Of a stretch of DNA of 64,000 nucleotides, positions 26,733 through 36,389 are shown piece after piece (within the stretch, counting starts at the first letter, position 1; each line of letters begins with the position of its first letter). The stretch is from NCBI RefSeq assembly GCF_026339935.1, contig NZ_JAPEPX010000001.1, positions 1,594,501 through 1,658,500 on the forward strand. Reading direction: 5' to 3'. Under the pieces are notes generated by a model. The model was not told the origin of the DNA. It made no database searches and saw only the letters and a list, made by a program, of their open reading frames with translations. Source of the DNA: Streptomyces sp. NBC_01551. Lineage in GTDB: Bacteria; Actinomycetota; Actinomycetes; Streptomycetales; Streptomycetaceae. The position numbers and the translations under genes are program-made.

Positions 26733-27797
26733 CTACGCGTTGCTCGCCGCCACCCAGCGCTCCAGCGCGGCCCGCGCCGCACCCGAGTCGATGGACTCGG
26801 CCGCACGGGCGATCCCGGCGGCGATCTGCTCTTCCAGCGACGCCGCCGACGGGTCCAGCGCCACCAGCGCCGCCGCCGAGTTCAGCAGCACCGCGTCGCG
26901 CACCGGGCCCGTCTCCCCGGCCAGCAGCCGGCGGGCGACGTCCGCGTTGTACGAGGCGTCCGCGCCCCGCAGCTCCGCGACGTCGACCAGGGCGATCCCC
27001 ACGTCGCGCGGGTCGAACGGCCGCTCCTGCACCCCGCCGTCGCGGACCCACCACACCCGGGAGGTCGCGGTCGTCGTCAGCTCGTCGAGGCCGTCGTCGC
27101 CGCGGAAGACCAGCGCGGAGGAGCCCCGCTCGGCGAGCACGCCCGCGACGATGGGCGCGACCCGCGGGTCGGCCACCCCGGTCGCCTGGGCCCGTACCCG
27201 CGCCGGGTTGGTCAGCGGGCCGAGGAAGTTGAACAGGGTCCGGATGCCCAGCTCCTTGCGGGCGGCGGCCACGTGCCGCAGCGCCGGGTGGAACTTCACG
27301 GCGAAGCAGAACGTGATCCCGGCCTCCTCTGCCACCCGCACCACCCCGGCGGGGGTCAGGTCCAGGTTGACGCCGAGCTTCTCCAGGACGTCCGAGGACC
27401 CGCTCGCGGAGGACGCGGCCCGGTTGCCGTGCTTGACGACCTTGGCGCCCGTGCCGGCCACGACGATCGCCGACATCGTGGAGATGTTCACCGTCTTGGC
27501 CCCGTCGCCGCCGGTACCGACGATGTCCACCGTCCGGCCCGGCACCTCGATCAGGTTGGCGTGTTCGTACATGCTCCCGACGAGGCCGCTGATCTCCTCG
27601 ACGGTCTCCCCCTTGGCGCGCAGCGCGACCACGAAGCCCGCGATCTGGGCGTCGGTGGCCTCCCCGCGCATGATCCGGTCCATGGCCCAGGCCGTGTCGT
27701 CCGCGCCGAGGTCGTGGCCGGTCAGCAGGGCGTCGAGGAGGCCCGGCCAGCCGCGGGCCGCCACGCTGTCGCCGCCTGCCGGGGTCACAACGTTCAT
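26733..27797 (-). CDS. trpD: Anthranilate phosphoribosyltransferase
   Basis: 354 residues. It joins anthranilate to phosphoribosyl pyrophosphate, the second step of the tryptophan branch. Seen: PRPP-binding [17 protein letters not shown] (the GTGGD motif), [15 protein letters not shown] and metal-binding region GDDGLDEL, with [16 protein letters not shown] contacting anthranilate. ATG 27797 (MNVVTPAGG) is set by AGGAG upstream rather than the earlier ATG at 27818. It is a lone trp gene here, bracketed by two strong hairpins, so not in the qcr operon though it is directly downstream. Confidence 0.94.
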   Translation of the reverse strand: MNVVTPAGGDSVAARGWPGLLDALLTGHDLGADDTAWAMDRIMRGEATDAQIAGFVVALRAKGETVEEISGLVGSMYEHANLIEVPGRTVDIVGTGGDGAKTVNISTMSAIVVAGTGAKVVKHGNRAASSASGSSDVLEKLGVNLDLTPAGVVRVAEEAGITFCFAVKFHPALRHVAAARKELGIRTLFNFLGPLTNPARVRAQATGVADPRVAPIVAGVLAERGSSALVFRGDDGLDELTTTATSRVWWVRDGGVQERPFDPRDVGIALVDVAELRGADASYNADVARRLLAGETGPVRDAVLLNSAAALVALDPSAASLEEQIAAGIARAAESIDSGAARAALERWVAASNA

Positions 27798-27865
27798 GGT
27801 CCGCTCCTGATGGTCCACGTGGAAATGGGAAGGGGTTCAGCCTATCCAGCCCCGGAGGACGGCAA

Positions 27866-27896
27866 AGAGCCCCGTCCAGACACTGGACGGGGCTCT
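27866..27896 (-). terminator. Terminator between qcrB and trpD
   Basis: AGAGCCCCGTCCA pairs with TGGACGGGGCTCT (13 bp, loop of five). It is 58 bp beyond the qcrB stop and upstream of the trpD start, so it probably ends the ctaE-qcrCAB transcript. Confidence 0.78.
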
Positions 27897-27953
27897 CGCC
27901 GTGGCGACACCGGGACTGGCCGTAATCAGTCCCTCAAACGGTGGTGCGGGGGA

Positions 27954-29582
27954 TCAGTGGTGGCCGTGGCCGCTCTGGATCTCCTTGTACTCCTCGACCG
28001 TGGGCTTGGGGATGAAGTTGTCTTCCCCGTAGTAGCCCTTGCTGAGCTTGGCGCGCAGCTTCTCGGTCAGCTTCACCTTGCGCTCGACACCGTTCTCGTC
28101 GACCGTCGGGCCGATCTCGACCGGCTTGTACTGCTCGTGCGCGGTGAGGGTGTGCAGCTTGCTCTGCGAGAGCGGCTCGTGCACCTCGACGAACTCACCG
28201 TGCGGCAGGCGCTTGATGATGCCGGTCTCGCGACCGTGCAGCACCTTGTCCGCGTCCCGGCGCTGGAGGCCGAGGCAGATCCGCTTGGTGATGATGAAGG
28301 CGATGACCGGGCCGACGAAGAACGCGATGCGGGCGAACCAGGTGATCGCGTTGATCGACAGGTGGAAGTACTGCGCGAACATGTCGTTTCCACCGGCGAT
28401 CAGCAGGATGACGTACCACGTCAGCCATGCCACACCGAAGCCCGTACGGGTCGGGACGTTGCGCGGGCGGTCCAGGATGTGGTGCTCGCGCTTGTCCCCG
28501 GTGACCCAGGACTCGATGAACGGGTACACCGCGATCGCGGCCAGGACCAGCGGGAAGATCACCAGCGGGACGAACACGCCCAGGACGAGCGTGTGGCCCC
28601 AGAGGTTGATCTCCCAGCCGGGCATGGCACGGATGAGGCCCTCGGAGAAGCCCATGTACCAGTCGGGCTGCGCACCGGTGGACACGTGGTCCGGGCGGTA
28701 CGGGCCGAGCGCCCAGATCGGGTTGATCGAGGCGATCGCCGCGATGGCCGCGATGACACCGAAGACCAGGAAGAAGAAGCCTCCGGCCTTGGCCATGTAG
28801 ACCGGCAGCAGCGGCATGCCGACGACGTTGTTGTTCGTCTTGCCGGGACCCGCGAACTGGGTGTGCTTGTGGTAGAAGACCAGGATCAGGTGGGCCACCA
28901 GCAGGCCCATCATGATGCCGGGCAGCAGCAGGATGTGGATCGAGTAGAACCGCGCGACGAAGTCGCCGCCCGGGAACTCTCCGCCGAAGAGGAAGAACGA
29001 CAGGTACGTGCCGACGATCGGCACGGACAGGATCGCGCCCTCCATGAAGCGGACACCGGTGCCCGAGAGCAGGTCGTCCGGCAGCGAGTAACCGGTGAAA
29101 CCGGTGAACATGCCGAGGACCAGCAGCAGGAAACCGAAGACCCAGTTGACCTCACGCGGCTTGCGGAACGCGCCGGTGAAGAACACGCGCATCATGTGCA
29201 CGAGCATGGCGGCGACGAAGATCAGGGCCGCCCAGTGGTGGATCTGCCGGATGAGCAGACCACCGCGGACGTCGAAGCTGATGTCCAGGGTCGAGGCGAA
29301 CGCCTCGGACATCGTGACGCCCTGCATCGGCACGTACGAGCCGTGGTACACGACCTCGTTCATGCTCGGGTGGAAGAACAGCGTCAGGTACACACCCGTG
29401 AGGATGATGATGATGAAGCTGTAGAGGCAGATCTCGCCGAGCATGAAGGACCAGTGGTCCGGGAAGATCTTGCGCATGTTCGACTTCGCGAGCGAGTAGA
29501 TGCCCAGGCGGCCGTCCGCCCAGTCAGCTACGCGTTCGCCGGCCGGCGCTTTGCGTGCCTTGGTGTCAGTGGCAGTGCTCAT
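27954..29582 (-). CDS. qcrB: Cytochrome bc1 (bcc) complex cytochrome b subunit
   Basis: 542 residues. It carries the two b hemes and both quinone sites of menaquinol:cytochrome c reductase. Eight or more membrane helices are visible; IHHWAALIFVAAMLVHMMRVF carries heme ligands, and AQPDWYMGF is the Qo-site P(E/D)WY motif. The C-terminal extension of about 120 soluble residues, ending SGHGHH, is typical of actinobacterial QcrB. The ATG overlaps the qcrA stop by 4 bp (ATGA). In actinobacteria this subunit forms a supercomplex with aa3 oxidase. Confidence 0.96.
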   Translation of the reverse strand: MSTATDTKARKAPAGERVADWADGRLGIYSLAKSNMRKIFPDHWSFMLGEICLYSFIIIILTGVYLTLFFHPSMNEVVYHGSYVPMQGVTMSEAFASTLDISFDVRGGLLIRQIHHWAALIFVAAMLVHMMRVFFTGAFRKPREVNWVFGFLLLVLGMFTGFTGYSLPDDLLSGTGVRFMEGAILSVPIVGTYLSFFLFGGEFPGGDFVARFYSIHILLLPGIMMGLLVAHLILVFYHKHTQFAGPGKTNNNVVGMPLLPVYMAKAGGFFFLVFGVIAAIAAIASINPIWALGPYRPDHVSTGAQPDWYMGFSEGLIRAMPGWEINLWGHTLVLGVFVPLVIFPLVLAAIAVYPFIESWVTGDKREHHILDRPRNVPTRTGFGVAWLTWYVILLIAGGNDMFAQYFHLSINAITWFARIAFFVGPVIAFIITKRICLGLQRRDADKVLHGRETGIIKRLPHGEFVEVHEPLSQSKLHTLTAHEQYKPVEIGPTVDENGVERKVKLTEKLRAKLSKGYYGEDNFIPKPTVEEYKEIQSGHGHH

Positions 29583-30637
29583 CCGCGCTCCCAGAATGCA
29601 GGACCGACGGGCTCTTCGAAGTCGCCGAGCGCCTCGAGGAAACCTTCGTCATTGACGCCGATCCGCAGCTGCGGAAGCGCGTGACCAGCCGGGCCGAAGA
29701 TGACTCGGGCGCCGTCGGAGAGGTCGAAGGTGGACTGGTGGCACGGGCAGAGCACGTGGTGCGTCTGCTGCTCGTACAGGCTGATCGGGCAGCCGACGTG
29801 GGTACAGATCTTGGAGTAGGCCACGATCCCGTCGTGGGACCACTCCAGTTCCTTCTTGTCCTTGATGTTCTCCGGCTGGATACGGACGATCATCAGGGCG
29901 GCCTTGGCGATCTGGACCTGGAAGTCGTGCTGCTCCTCCTCCAGGCCTTCCGGCATGGCGAAGGTCAGCGAACCGACGGCCACGTCCTCGGGACGCAGCG
30001 GCTCCATCGTGTTCTGGTTGATGAGCAGCTTGCCCTTGGCCCAGACCGTCTTGCGGAGCTTGACCTCGGGCAGCGGGCCCAGGTCGCGCAGGATCACGAC
30101 GGCGGACAGCGGCAGCATGGCCAGCGCGCCGAGCATCGTGTTGCGGATCAGCGGGCGACGGCCGATGCCGGACTCGTTCGCACCGTCGGCGAAGTCCTGG
30201 AGGACCTTCGCCTTGACCTCCGCCGGCGCCGCGATCGCGTGGCGCTCGTCGGCGACCTCCACGTCGGACATCAGGGTGCGGGCCCAGTGGACCGCGCCCG
30301 CGCCGATGCAGAAGAGGGCCGTGCCCAGGGTCATGCCCAGGGCGAAGTTGAGCGCGCTCACCTTCCCGATGGGGAAGATGAAAACGATCTTGTCGACCGG
30401 GAGGGTCACGTAGGAGGCGATGAAGCCGATCGTGGCGAGCATCGACAGCGTGAACAGCATGGCCACGGTGCGCTCGGAGCGCTTCGCGGCCCGCTCGTCG
30501 ATGTCCTGGATGCGCGGCTTGTGGACCGGCAGGCCCGGGTCGGCGAACGGGTCGTCCGCCACCGCGACACCACCGTGGTGCGCGTCGCCCTGCTCGCTCG
30601 GCAGGTGCTTCTCTTCGGGAATGTCTTGGCTACTCAT
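29579..30637 (-). CDS. qcrA: Rieske iron-sulfur subunit of cytochrome bcc complex
   Basis: 352 residues. Three membrane helices lie in the N-terminal half, as in actinobacterial QcrA, and a Rieske domain is at the C-terminus. The 2Fe-2S ligands are in CTHVGCPISL and CPCHQSTFD, and GPAGHALPQLRI ends the fold. It passes electrons from menaquinol to the cytochrome c subunit. Start and stop overlap those of qcrC and qcrB by 4 bp each, giving a tightly coupled operon. Confidence 0.96.
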   Translation of the reverse strand: MSSQDIPEEKHLPSEQGDAHHGGVAVADDPFADPGLPVHKPRIQDIDERAAKRSERTVAMLFTLSMLATIGFIASYVTLPVDKIVFIFPIGKVSALNFALGMTLGTALFCIGAGAVHWARTLMSDVEVADERHAIAAPAEVKAKVLQDFADGANESGIGRRPLIRNTMLGALAMLPLSAVVILRDLGPLPEVKLRKTVWAKGKLLINQNTMEPLRPEDVAVGSLTFAMPEGLEEEQHDFQVQIAKAALMIVRIQPENIKDKKELEWSHDGIVAYSKICTHVGCPISLYEQQTHHVLCPCHQSTFDLSDGARVIFGPAGHALPQLRIGVNDEGFLEALGDFEEPVGPAFWERG

Positions 30638-31443
30638 GACTTCTTGGCCTTAGCGGTGTGGGCCGCGACCCAGACGGCGACAGCGATCAGCGCACCCAGA
30701 CCGAAGATCCAGCCGAACAGACCCTCGGAGACGGGGCCGAGGCCACCGAGCTTCAGGCCACCGGGGCTGGTCGACTTCTCGCCGTTCACGTTCTGGAGGT
30801 ACGCGATGATGTCCTTCTTCTGCTTCTCCGGCATGGTGCTGTCCGGGAAGGAGGGCATGTTCTGCGGGCCGGTGAGCATGGCCTCGTAGATGTGCTTCGG
30901 CGAGACGTCCTCAAGGTTGGGGGCGTACTTGCCGTTCGTCAGTGCGCCGCCCTCGCCGGTGAAGTTGTGGCACTGCGCGCAGTTGTTGCGGAACAGCTCA
31001 CCACCCTTGGCGATGTCGGCACCCGCCGGGTCGTACTGCTTCTCGGTCGGCGTGCTGGGGCCGGCGCCGAGGGAGGCGATGTAGGCGGCCAGCTGGTCCG
31101 TCTGGGCCTGGGTGTAGATGACGGGCTTCTTCGGCACCTGGGCGCCGGGCTGCTGGGCGGGCATGCGGCCCGTGCTCACCTGGAAGTCGACGGCCGCAGC
31201 GCCGACGCCGACCAGGCTCGGGCCGTCAGAGGAACCCTGACCGCCGGTTCCGTGGCAGCTTGCGCAACCCACGGCGTAGAGCTTCTTGCCCTCCTCGATG
31301 GCGAGGGACTGGGCGGTTTCGTCGGCCTGCGCATTGCCCGCGGGCGCGAAGGCGGCGTACAGCCCCCCAGTGACCGCCAGCGCGAAGAGTAGAACGACGA
31401 CCGCCGCCAGCGGATGGCGTCGTCGTGCGGAGAGCTTTTTCAC
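30634..31443 (-). CDS. qcrC: Diheme cytochrome c subunit of the bcc complex
   Basis: 269 residues. There is an N-terminal membrane anchor (AAVVVLLFALAVTGGLYAAF), two c-type heme sites CASCHG and CAQCHN in tandem cytochrome c domains, and a C-terminal membrane helix (FGWIFGLGALIAVAVWV). Axial Met residues are expected in the GRMPAQQ and NMPSFPDSTMP loops. It replaces soluble cytochrome c by handing electrons directly to CtaC. Second gene of the operon, after ctaE. Confidence 0.96.
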   Translation of the reverse strand: MKKLSARRRHPLAAVVVLLFALAVTGGLYAAFAPAGNAQADETAQSLAIEEGKKLYAVGCASCHGTGGQGSSDGPSLVGVGAAAVDFQVSTGRMPAQQPGAQVPKKPVIYTQAQTDQLAAYIASLGAGPSTPTEKQYDPAGADIAKGGELFRNNCAQCHNFTGEGGALTNGKYAPNLEDVSPKHIYEAMLTGPQNMPSFPDSTMPEKQKKDIIAYLQNVNGEKSTSPGGLKLGGLGPVSEGLFGWIFGLGALIAVAVWVAAHTAKAKKS

Positions 31444-31519
31444 GGATTACCCCGGTGTCAGGATCTTCTGCGTCGGTGTTTCTGGATGGAGTACCGGGCC
31501 GGGCCCGGTGACGTATTCG

Positions 31520-32140
31520 CTACTTGATCAGGTAGATCGTGGCGAAGAGGCCGATCCAGACGACATCGACGAAGTGCCAGTAGTAGGACACGACGATGGC
31601 CGACGTGGCCTGTTCGTGGGTGAACCTCTTGGCCGCGTACGTCCGGCCGAGGACCAGCAGGAAGGCGATGAGACCGCCCGTCACGTGCAGACCGTGGAAG
31701 CCGGTGGTCAGGTAGAACACCGAGCCGTACGGACCGGACGAGAGGCTCATGCCCTCGTGCTTGACCAGCTCGGTGTACTCGAACACCTGGCCGCCAATGA
31801 AGATCGCACCCATGACGAACGTGATGATGAACCACGTCCGGAGCTTCTTCACGTCACCGCGCTCGGCGGCGAACACGCCGAGCTGGCAGGTGAGCGAGGA
31901 GAGCACCAGGATCGTGGTGTTCGTCGCCGAGAAGGGCAGATTCAAGGCCGAGGCCTGCTCTGTCCAGTACTCGGCGCCCGTCACGGATCGCAGGGTGAAG
32001 TACATCGCGAAGAGGGCCGCGAAGAACATCAGCTCGGAACTCAACCAGATGATGGTTCCGACGCTGACGAGGTTCGGCCGGTTGACCGTCGGGTGCGCGT
32101 GCCCGGTATCTACTGTCGTTGCTGTCGCCACGACCGACAT
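31520..32140 (-). CDS. ctaE: Cytochrome c oxidase subunit III
   Basis: 206 residues with five hydrophobic helices. Typical subunit III phrases are [52 protein letters not shown] and [20 protein letters not shown]. It is a structural subunit of the aa3 oxidase, placed first in the operon with qcrC-A-B as in other actinobacteria. The ATG lies inside a perfect 21-bp palindrome. A GTG three codons later is an alternative start. Confidence 0.95.
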   Translation of the reverse strand: MSVVATATTVDTGHAHPTVNRPNLVSVGTIIWLSSELMFFAALFAMYFTLRSVTGAEYWTEQASALNLPFSATNTTILVLSSLTCQLGVFAAERGDVKKLRTWFIITFVMGAIFIGGQVFEYTELVKHEGMSLSSGPYGSVFYLTTGFHGLHVTGGLIAFLLVLGRTYAAKRFTHEQATSAIVVSYYWHFVDVVWIGLFATIYLIK

Positions 32141-32151
32141 TATGTCGGTCG
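32131..32151 (-). promoter_or_regulatory. Perfect palindrome covering the ctaE start codon
   Basis: CGACCGACAT (32131-32140), one T, then ATGTCGGTCG (32142-32151): 10-bp arms with a single central base. On the ctaE transcript it would place the AUG at the loop of a hairpin and occlude the initiation region. It could instead be a protein-binding operator. Confidence 0.6.
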
Positions 32152-32256
32152 CTTATCCCGCCCTCACCCCGGGGGGTGCCGTTCGGAGTGTCCAGGGCGT
32201 GTGCAAGGCCCGAACGGCCCATCAGATCGTCGATCGCGAGGCTGTCCGAACCGATG

Positions 32257-32283
32257 TTGACACCGGGTCGGACGGAGTAGCAT
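32257..32283 (+). promoter_or_regulatory. Candidate vegetative promoter for the receiver-like gene
   Basis: TTGACA at 32257-32262 and TAGCAT at 32278-32283 are separated by 15 bp, somewhat short. The downstream gene starts at 32328, leaving a leader of about 35 bases with GGAGGA as ribosome site. Confidence 0.5.
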
Positions 32284-32327
32284 CCCGCGCAACATCAACG
32301 TGGTTCACGTGACGTGTGGAGGACGAA

Positions 32328-32732
32328 ATGCGGGCGACTGCGCGGGTTCTGGTCTACAGCGACGACGCGGGTACCCGGGAGCAGGTGCGGATGGCGGCCG
32401 GGCGCAGGCCGGCGGCGGACCTGCCGCCCGTGGAGTTCGTGGAGTGCGCGACGCTTCCGGCGGTCCTGAGCGAACTGGACGCGGGCGGTGTCGACGTCTG
32501 CGTGTTGGACGGCGAGGCGGTCCCGGCCGGGGGCATGGGCGTGTGCCGCCAGATCAAGGACGAGATCTTCCGCTGCCCGCCGGTGCTGCTGCTCATGGGG
32601 CGCCCGCAGGACGCCTGGCTGGCCACGTGGAGCCGCGCGGACGCCGCGGTGACCCTTCCGGTGGACCCCGTGGAGTTCGCGGACGCCCTGGCGGGGCTGT
32701 TGCGGGCGCGGCTGTCCTCCAACGCGGCCTGA
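32328..32732 (+). CDS. Stand-alone response-regulator receiver-like protein, atypical
   Basis: 134 residues with a CheY-like alternation but no output domain. The acidic pair D12-D13 and an Asp at the phosphoacceptor place (D61 in VCVLDGEAV) are present. The Thr/Ser after the fourth strand is replaced (VLLLMGRP) and the conserved Lys-Pro near residue 110 reads Leu-Pro (VTLPVDP). So normal phosphorylation switching is doubtful. The ATG is fixed by GGAGGA five bases upstream. It is divergent from ctaE, next to the oxidase genes, which makes a respiratory link tempting but unproven. Confidence 0.8.
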   Translation: MRATARVLVYSDDAGTREQVRMAAGRRPAADLPPVEFVECATLPAVLSELDAGGVDVCVLDGEAVPAGGMGVCRQIKDEIFRCPPVLLLMGRPQDAWLATWSRADAAVTLPVDPVEFADALAGLLRARLSSNAA

Positions 32733-32892
32733 GGCGGGCGCGACCGGCGCGCGGGGGCCGTGAGGCTCCGCGCGCACCGGTGGTGGACGTACCGCCCCGC
32801 GAGGCCCGCAAGGGCCCTGGCCAGGCCTTATGGGGCCTGCGGGGTCCAGGAGGGGCTTGCGGGGCGCCGACCGGGGCGCCGGCGCGCGGGGG

Positions 32893-34140
32893 TCAGACCT
32901 GCGGGCGCAGGCGCGCCTGGTCGAGCGCGCTGCGGCCTTCCTCGGTGCCCTTGAGCAGCACGCTGCCCTCGCGCCAGTCCTTCCAGTCCAGGTTCCAGTC
33001 GCCGTAGCCGTTGCCGAAGTTGTCCATGTCGTCGCCGATGCTGTTGATCACCTTGACGATGTCGCCCTCGGTGATGTTCTCGTAGAACCAGGCGGCGTTC
33101 CCGGTGCTCATGCCGGTGCAGCCGTGGCTGACGTTCTCGTAGCCCTGGGAGCCGACGGACCACGGCGCGGCGTGCACGTATTCACCGCTCCATGTCACCC
33201 GGGTGGCGTAGTACACCGGCAGGTTGTAGTACTCGCTGCCGCCGATGCCGACGGTGTCGCCGCGCATCTGGACGAAGTACTGCTTGCCGAGGACCACCTT
33301 GACCCCGTTGCGGGTGGAGAAGCCGGGCTTGCCGGTGGTCACCGGAATGGTGTTGATCACTTCTCCGTTGCGCTTGAACTCCAGGTAGTGCGAGGAGGCG
33401 TCGGTGGTGACCTCGACGCGGTCGCCGATCTCCAGCGTCACCGGCTTGGCCGCGGCGCCGTAGAGCTCGTCGGTGACCTTGATGCCCTCCAGATTGCTCC
33501 GTACGGAGACAGTGCTGTGCGCGGGCCAGTAGTCCTTCGGGCGATAGTGCAGCGTCTTGTCGTCCACCCAGTACCAGTTGCCGACGACTCCGGGCGGCGC
33601 GTCGACGATCAGGCCGCGTTCCACGATCGCGCGGGCGGCCTTGTCCTTGACGGGCTCGTTGAGTTCGGCGGTGAGCGGCTGTCCGACGCCGTATTTGCCC
33701 TCCTCCGGGCCGAATTCGACCTTGAGGACCCCCTTGGCCGGGGTGGTGTCGAACGTGAGCGTGCGCTGCCCTGGAGCGCCGCGTTCGTCCTCCGTGCCCA
33801 CGATGACGGTGTAGCGGACACCGGCGGCCATCGGGACGGTGCTGTGCCAGCGGTCCCCGGTGGCGGACAGCTCGCCCGCCAGGCGGCGGCCGTGGGTGTC
33901 CACGGCGGTGACGTCGGTGATCCGGCCGCCACCGCTCTTGGCGGTGACCTCCAGGGGCCGGCTGTGGTCCACGGGGCGGGTGCCGGCGACCTGGTTGAAG
34001 GCGATCTTGTCGCCCGCGTCGTACGGGCGGGCGGACAGCGGGTTGTCGGCGGACGACCCGCATGCGGTGGCGCCGGCCCCGAGGGACGCGACCAGCAGGG
34101 AGCAGCTGAGTACCGTCCAAAGACGCGGTGAGTGCTTCAT
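32893..34140 (-). CDS. L,D-transpeptidase lipoprotein (YkuD family)
   Basis: 415 residues. Signal peptide with lipobox (LVASLGAGATACGSS) gives a membrane-anchored cell-wall enzyme. Two Ig-like domains (about 40-270, including RVEVTTDASSHYLEF) precede the YkuD catalytic domain. The active site reads YVHAAPWSVGSQGYENVSHGC, with the catalytic His-Gly-Cys followed by TGMSTGNAAWFY, as in LdtMt2-type enzymes. It makes 3-3 cross-links in peptidoglycan. Start ATG 34140 (MKHSPRLW) gives a proper signal; no clear Shine-Dalgarno is seen. Downstream of the ctaCDF terminator, so its own unit. Confidence 0.92.
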   Translation of the reverse strand: MKHSPRLWTVLSCSLLVASLGAGATACGSSADNPLSARPYDAGDKIAFNQVAGTRPVDHSRPLEVTAKSGGGRITDVTAVDTHGRRLAGELSATGDRWHSTVPMAAGVRYTVIVGTEDERGAPGQRTLTFDTTPAKGVLKVEFGPEEGKYGVGQPLTAELNEPVKDKAARAIVERGLIVDAPPGVVGNWYWVDDKTLHYRPKDYWPAHSTVSVRSNLEGIKVTDELYGAAAKPVTLEIGDRVEVTTDASSHYLEFKRNGEVINTIPVTTGKPGFSTRNGVKVVLGKQYFVQMRGDTVGIGGSEYYNLPVYYATRVTWSGEYVHAAPWSVGSQGYENVSHGCTGMSTGNAAWFYENITEGDIVKVINSIGDDMDNFGNGYGDWNLDWKDWREGSVLLKGTEEGRSALDQARLRPQV

Positions 34141-34195
34141 GGAGCCAACGCTATGAAGATATGAGAAATCCGGCGCGCGGGATGACTGCAAACGA

Positions 34196-34232
34196 GGGGC
34201 CCGGGTACCTCTGTTCGAGGTACCCGGGCCCC
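34196..34232 (-). terminator. Terminator after ctaCDF
   Basis: GGGGCCCGGGTACCTC pairs perfectly with GAGGTACCCGGGCCCC (16 bp, loop TGTTC). It is 31 bp past the ctaF stop and upstream of the L,D-transpeptidase gene. No U-tract. Confidence 0.8.
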
Positions 34233-34263
34233 ACGTGGTGGTGCTGCCTACGTGCCGCAGGTG

Positions 34264-34662
34264 CTACTGGTTCTGGTTCTCACCGCGGTAGTACTCGTAC
34301 ACCCAGCCCCACAGACCGACCAGGATGACCGGGGCCGAGAAGTACATGAGCCACCAGCCGAAGACGACGCCCATGAAGGCGAGTGCGCCACCGATGGCCA
34401 GCGAGAGCGGCTGCCAGCTGTGCGGGGAGAAGAACCCCAGCTCGCCCGCCTCGTCCGCGACGTCGGCCTCCAGGTTGTCCTGGGCCATCTCGTCCACGCG
34501 CTTGGCCGTGAAGGCCAGGTAGTAGCCGATCATGACGCTCAGGCCGAAGGCCAGGAAGAGCGCGGTGGTGCCTACGGGCTCCTTCGACCACACGCCGTAC
34601 ACGACGGCCATGATCAGGATGAAGAAGGAGAGCCAGAGGAACATCTTGCCCTGGATCTTCAC
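34264..34662 (-). CDS. ctaF: Cytochrome c oxidase subunit IV (actinobacterial)
   Basis: 132 residues with four membrane helices ([74 protein letters not shown]). This small actinobacterial subunit stabilises aa3 oxidase. The GTG start overlaps the ctaD stop by 4 bp and is preceded by AGGAGG inside ctaD. Last gene of the operon. Confidence 0.93.
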   Translation of the reverse strand: MKIQGKMFLWLSFFILIMAVVYGVWSKEPVGTTALFLAFGLSVMIGYYLAFTAKRVDEMAQDNLEADVADEAGELGFFSPHSWQPLSLAIGGALAFMGVVFGWWLMYFSAPVILVGLWGWVYEYYRGENQNQ

Positions 34663-36389
34663 TTGCCGGCCTCCTTGCCACCGGTGACTGCCTTGGTGGG
34701 CACGCTGTGGTCCTCGAGGTGATCGAGGGCCGCGATCTCCGGGTGGTGCAGGTCGAACGCCGGGGATTCGGAACGGATCCGCGGCAGGGTGAGGAAGTTG
34801 TGCCGCGGCGGCGGGCAGGACGTCGCCCACTCCAGCGAACGGCCGTAGCCCCACGGGTCGTCGACCTCGATCTTCTTGCCGTACTTGGCCGTCTTCCAGA
34901 CGTTGTACATGAACGGCAGCATCGACAGGCCCAGCAGGAACGAGCTGATCGTCGAGATCGTGTTCAGCGTGGTGAAGCCGTCGGCGGCGAGGTAGTCCGC
35001 GTAACGACGCGGCATGCCCTCGGCACCCAGCCAGTGCTGCACCAGGAACGTGCCGTGGAAGCCGATGAACAGCGTCCAGAAGGTGATCTTGCCGAGGCGC
35101 TCGTCCAGCATCTTGCCCGTGAACTTCGGCCACCAGAAGTGGAAGCCGGCGAACATCGCGAAGACCACGGTGCCGAAGACGACGTAGTGGAAGTGCGCGA
35201 CGACGAAGTACGAGTCGGAGACGTGGAAGTCCATCGGGGGCGAGGCCAGGATGACGCCGGTCAGACCACCGAAGGTGAAGGTGACCAGGAAGCCGATCGT
35301 CCAGAGCATCGGGGTCTCGAAGGACAGCGAGCCCTTCCACATGGTGCCGATCCAGTTGAAGAACTTCACACCGGTCGGGACCGCGATCAGGAAGGTCATG
35401 AAGGAGAAGAACGGCAGGAGCACACCGCCGGTGACGTACATGTGGTGGGCCCACACGGTCACGGAGAGGCCGGCGATCGCGATCGTCGCACCGATCAGAC
35501 CGATGTAACCGAACATCGGCTTGCGGGAGAAGACCGGGATGATCTCGGAAACGATTCCGAAGAACGGCAGCGCGATGATGTACACCTCTGGGTGTCCGAA
35601 GAACCAGAAGAGGTGTTGCCAGAGCAATGCCCCGCCGTTCGAGGCGTCGAACACGTGCGCACCGAACTTGCGGTCGGCCTCCAGCGCGAAGAGCGCGGCG
35701 GCGAGCACCGGGAAGGCGAGCAGGACCAGGACACCGGTCAGCAGGACGTTCCAGGTGAAGATCGGCATGCGGAACATCGTCATGCCGGGGGCGCGCATGC
35801 AGATGATCGTGGTGATGAAGTTGACCGAGCCGAGGATCGTGCCGAAGCCGGAGAAGGCCAGACCCATGATCCACATGTCGGCGCCGATGCCCGGCGAGCG
35901 GACGGCGTCCGACAGCGGGGAGTAGGCGAACCAGCCGAAGTCGGCGGCGCCGTTCGGCGTGACGAAGCCGGCCACCGCGATGGTCGAGCCGAAGAGGTAC
36001 AGCCAGTACGCGAACATGTTCAGCCGCGGGAACGCCACGTCGGGCGCGCCGATCTGCAGCGGCATGATCCAGTTCGCGAAGCCCGCGAAGAGCGGGGTGG
36101 CGAACATCAGCAGCATGATCGTGCCATGCATGGTGAACGCCTGGTTGAACTGCTCGTTCGACATGATCTGCGTGCCCGGACGGGCCAGCTCGGCGCGCAT
36201 GAAGAGCGCCAGGAGACCGCCGATGAGGAAGAACACGAACGACGTGACCAGGTACATCGTGCCGATGGTCTTGTGGTCGGTCGTGGTCAGCCACTTCACG
36301 ATCACGTTGCCCGGCTGCTTGCGCCGCACCGGCAGCTCGTTCTCATACGAGTCGGCGGCGGCACCCTGGGATTCGTTGAGGATGCTCAC
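34659..36389 (-). CDS. ctaD: Cytochrome c oxidase subunit I
   Basis: 576 residues with twelve membrane helices. Catalytic core: heme a/a3 and CuB ligands in [37 protein letters not shown] and [15 protein letters not shown]. It reduces oxygen to water and pumps protons. The GTG start overlaps the ctaC stop in a GTGA; the extended upstream frame is not coding. The protein begins VSILNESQG. In the ctaC-D-F operon. Confidence 0.96.
   Translation of the reverse strand: MSILNESQGAAADSYENELPVRRKQPGNVIVKWLTTTDHKTIGTMYLVTSFVFFLIGGLLALFMRAELARPGTQIMSNEQFNQAFTMHGTIMLLMFATPLFAGFANWIMPLQIGAPDVAFPRLNMFAYWLYLFGSTIAVAGFVTPNGAADFGWFAYSPLSDAVRSPGIGADMWIMGLAFSGFGTILGSVNFITTIICMRAPGMTMFRMPIFTWNVLLTGVLVLLAFPVLAAALFALEADRKFGAHVFDASNGGALLWQHLFWFFGHPEVYIIALPFFGIVSEIIPVFSRKPMFGYIGLIGATIAIAGLSVTVWAHHMYVTGGVLLPFFSFMTFLIAVPTGVKFFNWIGTMWKGSLSFETPMLWTIGFLVTFTFGGLTGVILASPPMDFHVSDSYFVVAHFHYVVFGTVVFAMFAGFHFWWPKFTGKMLDERLGKITFWTLFIGFHGTFLVQHWLGAEGMPRRYADYLAADGFTTLNTISTISSFLLGLSMLPFMYNVWKTAKYGKKIEVDDPWGYGRSLEWATSCPPPRHNFLTLPRIRSESPAFDLHHPEIAALDHLEDHSVPTKAVTGGKEAGK

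Noticed and set aside
26457..29684. 1075-codon plus-strand frame over trpD and qcrB
   Set aside because: Antisense shadow; the opposite strand encodes complete TrpD and cytochrome b.
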